Below, one piece after another: positions 5,352 through 5,940 of a stretch of 5,940 bases of DNA. The notes beneath the pieces are model-generated. The model had not been told where the DNA came from. It searched no databases and saw only the letters and a list, made by a program, of their open reading frames with translations. The stretch spans positions 1 to 5,940 of the forward strand of contig JAKDLC010000139.1 of NCBI GenBank assembly GCA_030453055.1. Direction: 5' to 3'. Position 1 is the first letter of the stretch, and each line of letters opens with the position of its first letter. The DNA is from Nitrosospira sp. (lineage in GTDB: Bacteria; Pseudomonadota; Gammaproteobacteria; Burkholderiales; Nitrosomonadaceae). Position numbers and translations under genes: made by a program.

Positions 5352-5516
5352 CCCGGATGTTTCATAAATTCGCGTGATGATTGCGCAGGATTTTGTTTTG
5401 TAGGGGGATTTTGTGAAAGAGCGGCGTAGTGACTCATACGCCCGACTGAGCAAAATTCCCATACGAAACAAAAGACCAGCAAGGGCGCGCGTCAATTTAT
5501 GAAACATCCGGGCTAG
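5348..5516. repeat. CTAG target-site duplication bracketing the MITE-like element
   Basis: CTAG occurs at 5348-5351 and again at 5513-5516, directly outside the element ends. Because CTAG is itself palindromic, it extends the apparent inverted repeat from 19 to 23 bases. The left copy contains the pssA stop TAG. Removing the element and one CTAG restores a site in which pssA is followed 17 bases later by the antitoxin ATG. Confidence 0.75.
5352..5512. mobile_element. 161-bp palindromic MITE-like element, copy 1
   Basis: The ends are perfect 19-bp inverted repeats (CCCGGATGTTTCATAAATT and its complement). The inside is also symmetric: GGATTTTG and CAAAATTCC-type arms, then GCGTA(5424-5428)/TACGC(5437-5441) around TGACTCA. 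The symmetry centre (~5432) equals the midpoint of the element, so the whole unit can fold into one long imperfect hairpin. It has no transposase and no credible ORF. A 4-bp duplication fits families such as IS1380, but that assignment is only a suggestion. A second copy begins at 5886. It may act as a transcriptional barrier between pssA and the antitoxin gene. Confidence 0.85.
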
Positions 5517-5526
5517 CCTATATAGG
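5517..5526. promoter_or_regulatory. Palindrome CCTATATAGG overlapping the antitoxin ribosome site
   Basis: A perfect 10-bp palindrome whose last three bases, AGG, are the Shine-Dalgarno for the antitoxin ATG at 5533 (six-base A spacer). Phd/YefM antitoxins commonly repress their own operon by binding short palindromes near the start, so this is a candidate operator. Chance in AT-rich sequence is possible. Confidence 0.4.
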
Positions 5527-5532
5527 AAAAAA

Positions 5533-5778
5533 ATGGATGAATGGCGTGTTGCAGATGCAAAAAATAAATTTAGTGAACTGCTCAATAATGCACTGGTCGG
5601 AAGAATCCAACTTGTTCACCGGCGGGATGGTGATGTTGTAATCATTTCCAGAAATGAATATGAACGGCTGGTTGGTCAAAAGAAGAGTTTTAAACAATAT
5701 ATTCTCTCTCCACCCTACGAAATCGACCATCTAGGTGATATGCGTGATAAAAGTCCAATGCGGTCAGTTGATCTATGA
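5533..5778 (+). CDS. Phd/YefM family type II antitoxin
   Basis: An 81-aa antitoxin. The N-terminal half ([18 protein letters not shown], residues 4-21, then [14 protein letters not shown], 35-48) is the Phd/YefM DNA-binding fold, and the C-terminal ~30 residues, which include PMRSVDL, are the toxin-neutralising tail typical of partners of FitB/VapC PIN toxins. AGG six bases before the ATG gives a sound ribosome site. The stop overlaps the toxin ATG as ATGA (5775-5778), the usual coupled arrangement. Base use is clearly AT-richer than in the neighbouring genes, suggesting acquisition. The gene seems intact, but its toxin is truncated, so it may be an orphan that still represses its promoter or counters related toxins. 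The MITE-like element ends 20 bases upstream and has probably displaced the original upstream promoter region. Confidence 0.9.
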   Translation: MDEWRVADAKNKFSELLNNALVGRIQLVHRRDGDVVIISRNEYERLVGQKKSFKQYILSPPYEIDHLGDMRDKSPMRSVDL

Positions 5779-5906
5779 AGGTGTTATTGGATACATGCGT
5801 GTTATCCGAACTCTATAAACCAGAACCATTGGTTACCGTTTATGAAGCTGTTAATAATGTTCCGGATGAACATCTGTACCTAAAACCCGGATGTTTCATA
5901 AATTGA
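5775..5906 (+). pseudogene. VapC/FitB-like PIN-domain toxin, truncated by element insertion
   Basis: The N-terminus [13 protein letters not shown] is the classic start of PIN-domain toxins, with the first catalytic aspartate at D6. The native sequence continues to about K37 (DEHLYLK, ending at 5885), where the inserted element begins; the frame then picks up PGCFIN from the element and stops at TGA 5904-5906, giving 43 residues. Complete toxins of this type are about 130-140 residues and need further acidic residues, all of which are lost, so this product should not be an active RNase. The remainder of the gene probably resumes beyond the window, after the element. The start overlaps the antitoxin stop by four bases. 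Confidence 0.85.
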
Positions 5907-5940
5907 CGCACGCCCTTGCTGGTCTTTTGTTTCGTATGGG
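5886..5940. mobile_element. Second copy of the palindromic element, inverted, cut by the window edge
   Basis: These 55 bases match the reverse complement of 5458-5512 at 54 positions; the single difference is A at 5910. The copy is therefore inverted relative to the first, with like ends facing each other across the antitoxin-toxin module. The preceding four bases, AAAA (5882-5885), are the predicted duplicated target; the other side is outside the window. It may be another 161-bp copy or the end of a full-length insertion sequence that mobilises both. Confidence 0.85.

Noticed and set aside
4725..5585. 286-codon minus-strand open frame antisense to pssA
   Set aside because: It is opposite a gene with a complete CDP-alcohol transferase signature and runs through the palindromic element. 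The product is low-complexity and charged, with no domain.

Overview
The window looks like accessory-rich chromosomal DNA of a GC-rich proteobacterium, probably beta or gamma. The support for this is the family-level look of the PssA, PLD-VTT and EexN-type proteins and the many short palindromic repeats of a kind common in those classes. No gene identifies a genus. The genes at 369-5351 are GC-rich. The last ~430 bases, a toxin-antitoxin module, are visibly AT-richer and look acquired.

Layout: (1) 1-258 is the 3' end of a group II intron, comprising the maturase C-terminus followed by RNA domains V and VI. (2) 291-361 holds two direct copies of a 32-bp repeat. (3) 369-3978 is a minus-strand cluster, read right to left: a 55-aa small ORF that begins inside a palindromic repeat, a 112-aa unknown protein coupled to it through TAATG, a 725-aa phospholipase D-like protein fused to a C-terminal VTT/DedA-type membrane domain, and a 228-aa endonuclease/exonuclease/phosphatase (EEP) protein. 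(4) 3951-4684 holds REP-like hairpins on both sides of a plus-strand EexN-type lipoprotein gene. (5) 4719-5351 is pssA, a phosphatidylserine synthase. (6) 5352-5512 is a 161-bp, almost completely palindromic MITE-like element. It sits exactly at the pssA stop codon and is flanked by CTAG duplications. (7) 5533-5906 is a Phd/YefM antitoxin and a VapC-like PIN toxin. The toxin is cut after about 37 residues by a second, inverted copy of the same element at 5886, which runs off the window.

Functionally, the PLD-VTT/EEP cluster and pssA both point to membrane phospholipid chemistry, but they are on opposite strands and nothing shows co-regulation. The rest is mobile or mobile-derived DNA: an intron, REP-like hairpins, MITE-like elements, an orphan exclusion-type lipoprotein and a broken toxin-antitoxin pair. 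I see no clearly new multi-gene system. The most informative observations are the paired inverted palindromic elements that preserve pssA but break vapC, the PLD-VTT fusion, and the small coupled ORF whose start codon lies in a repeat.
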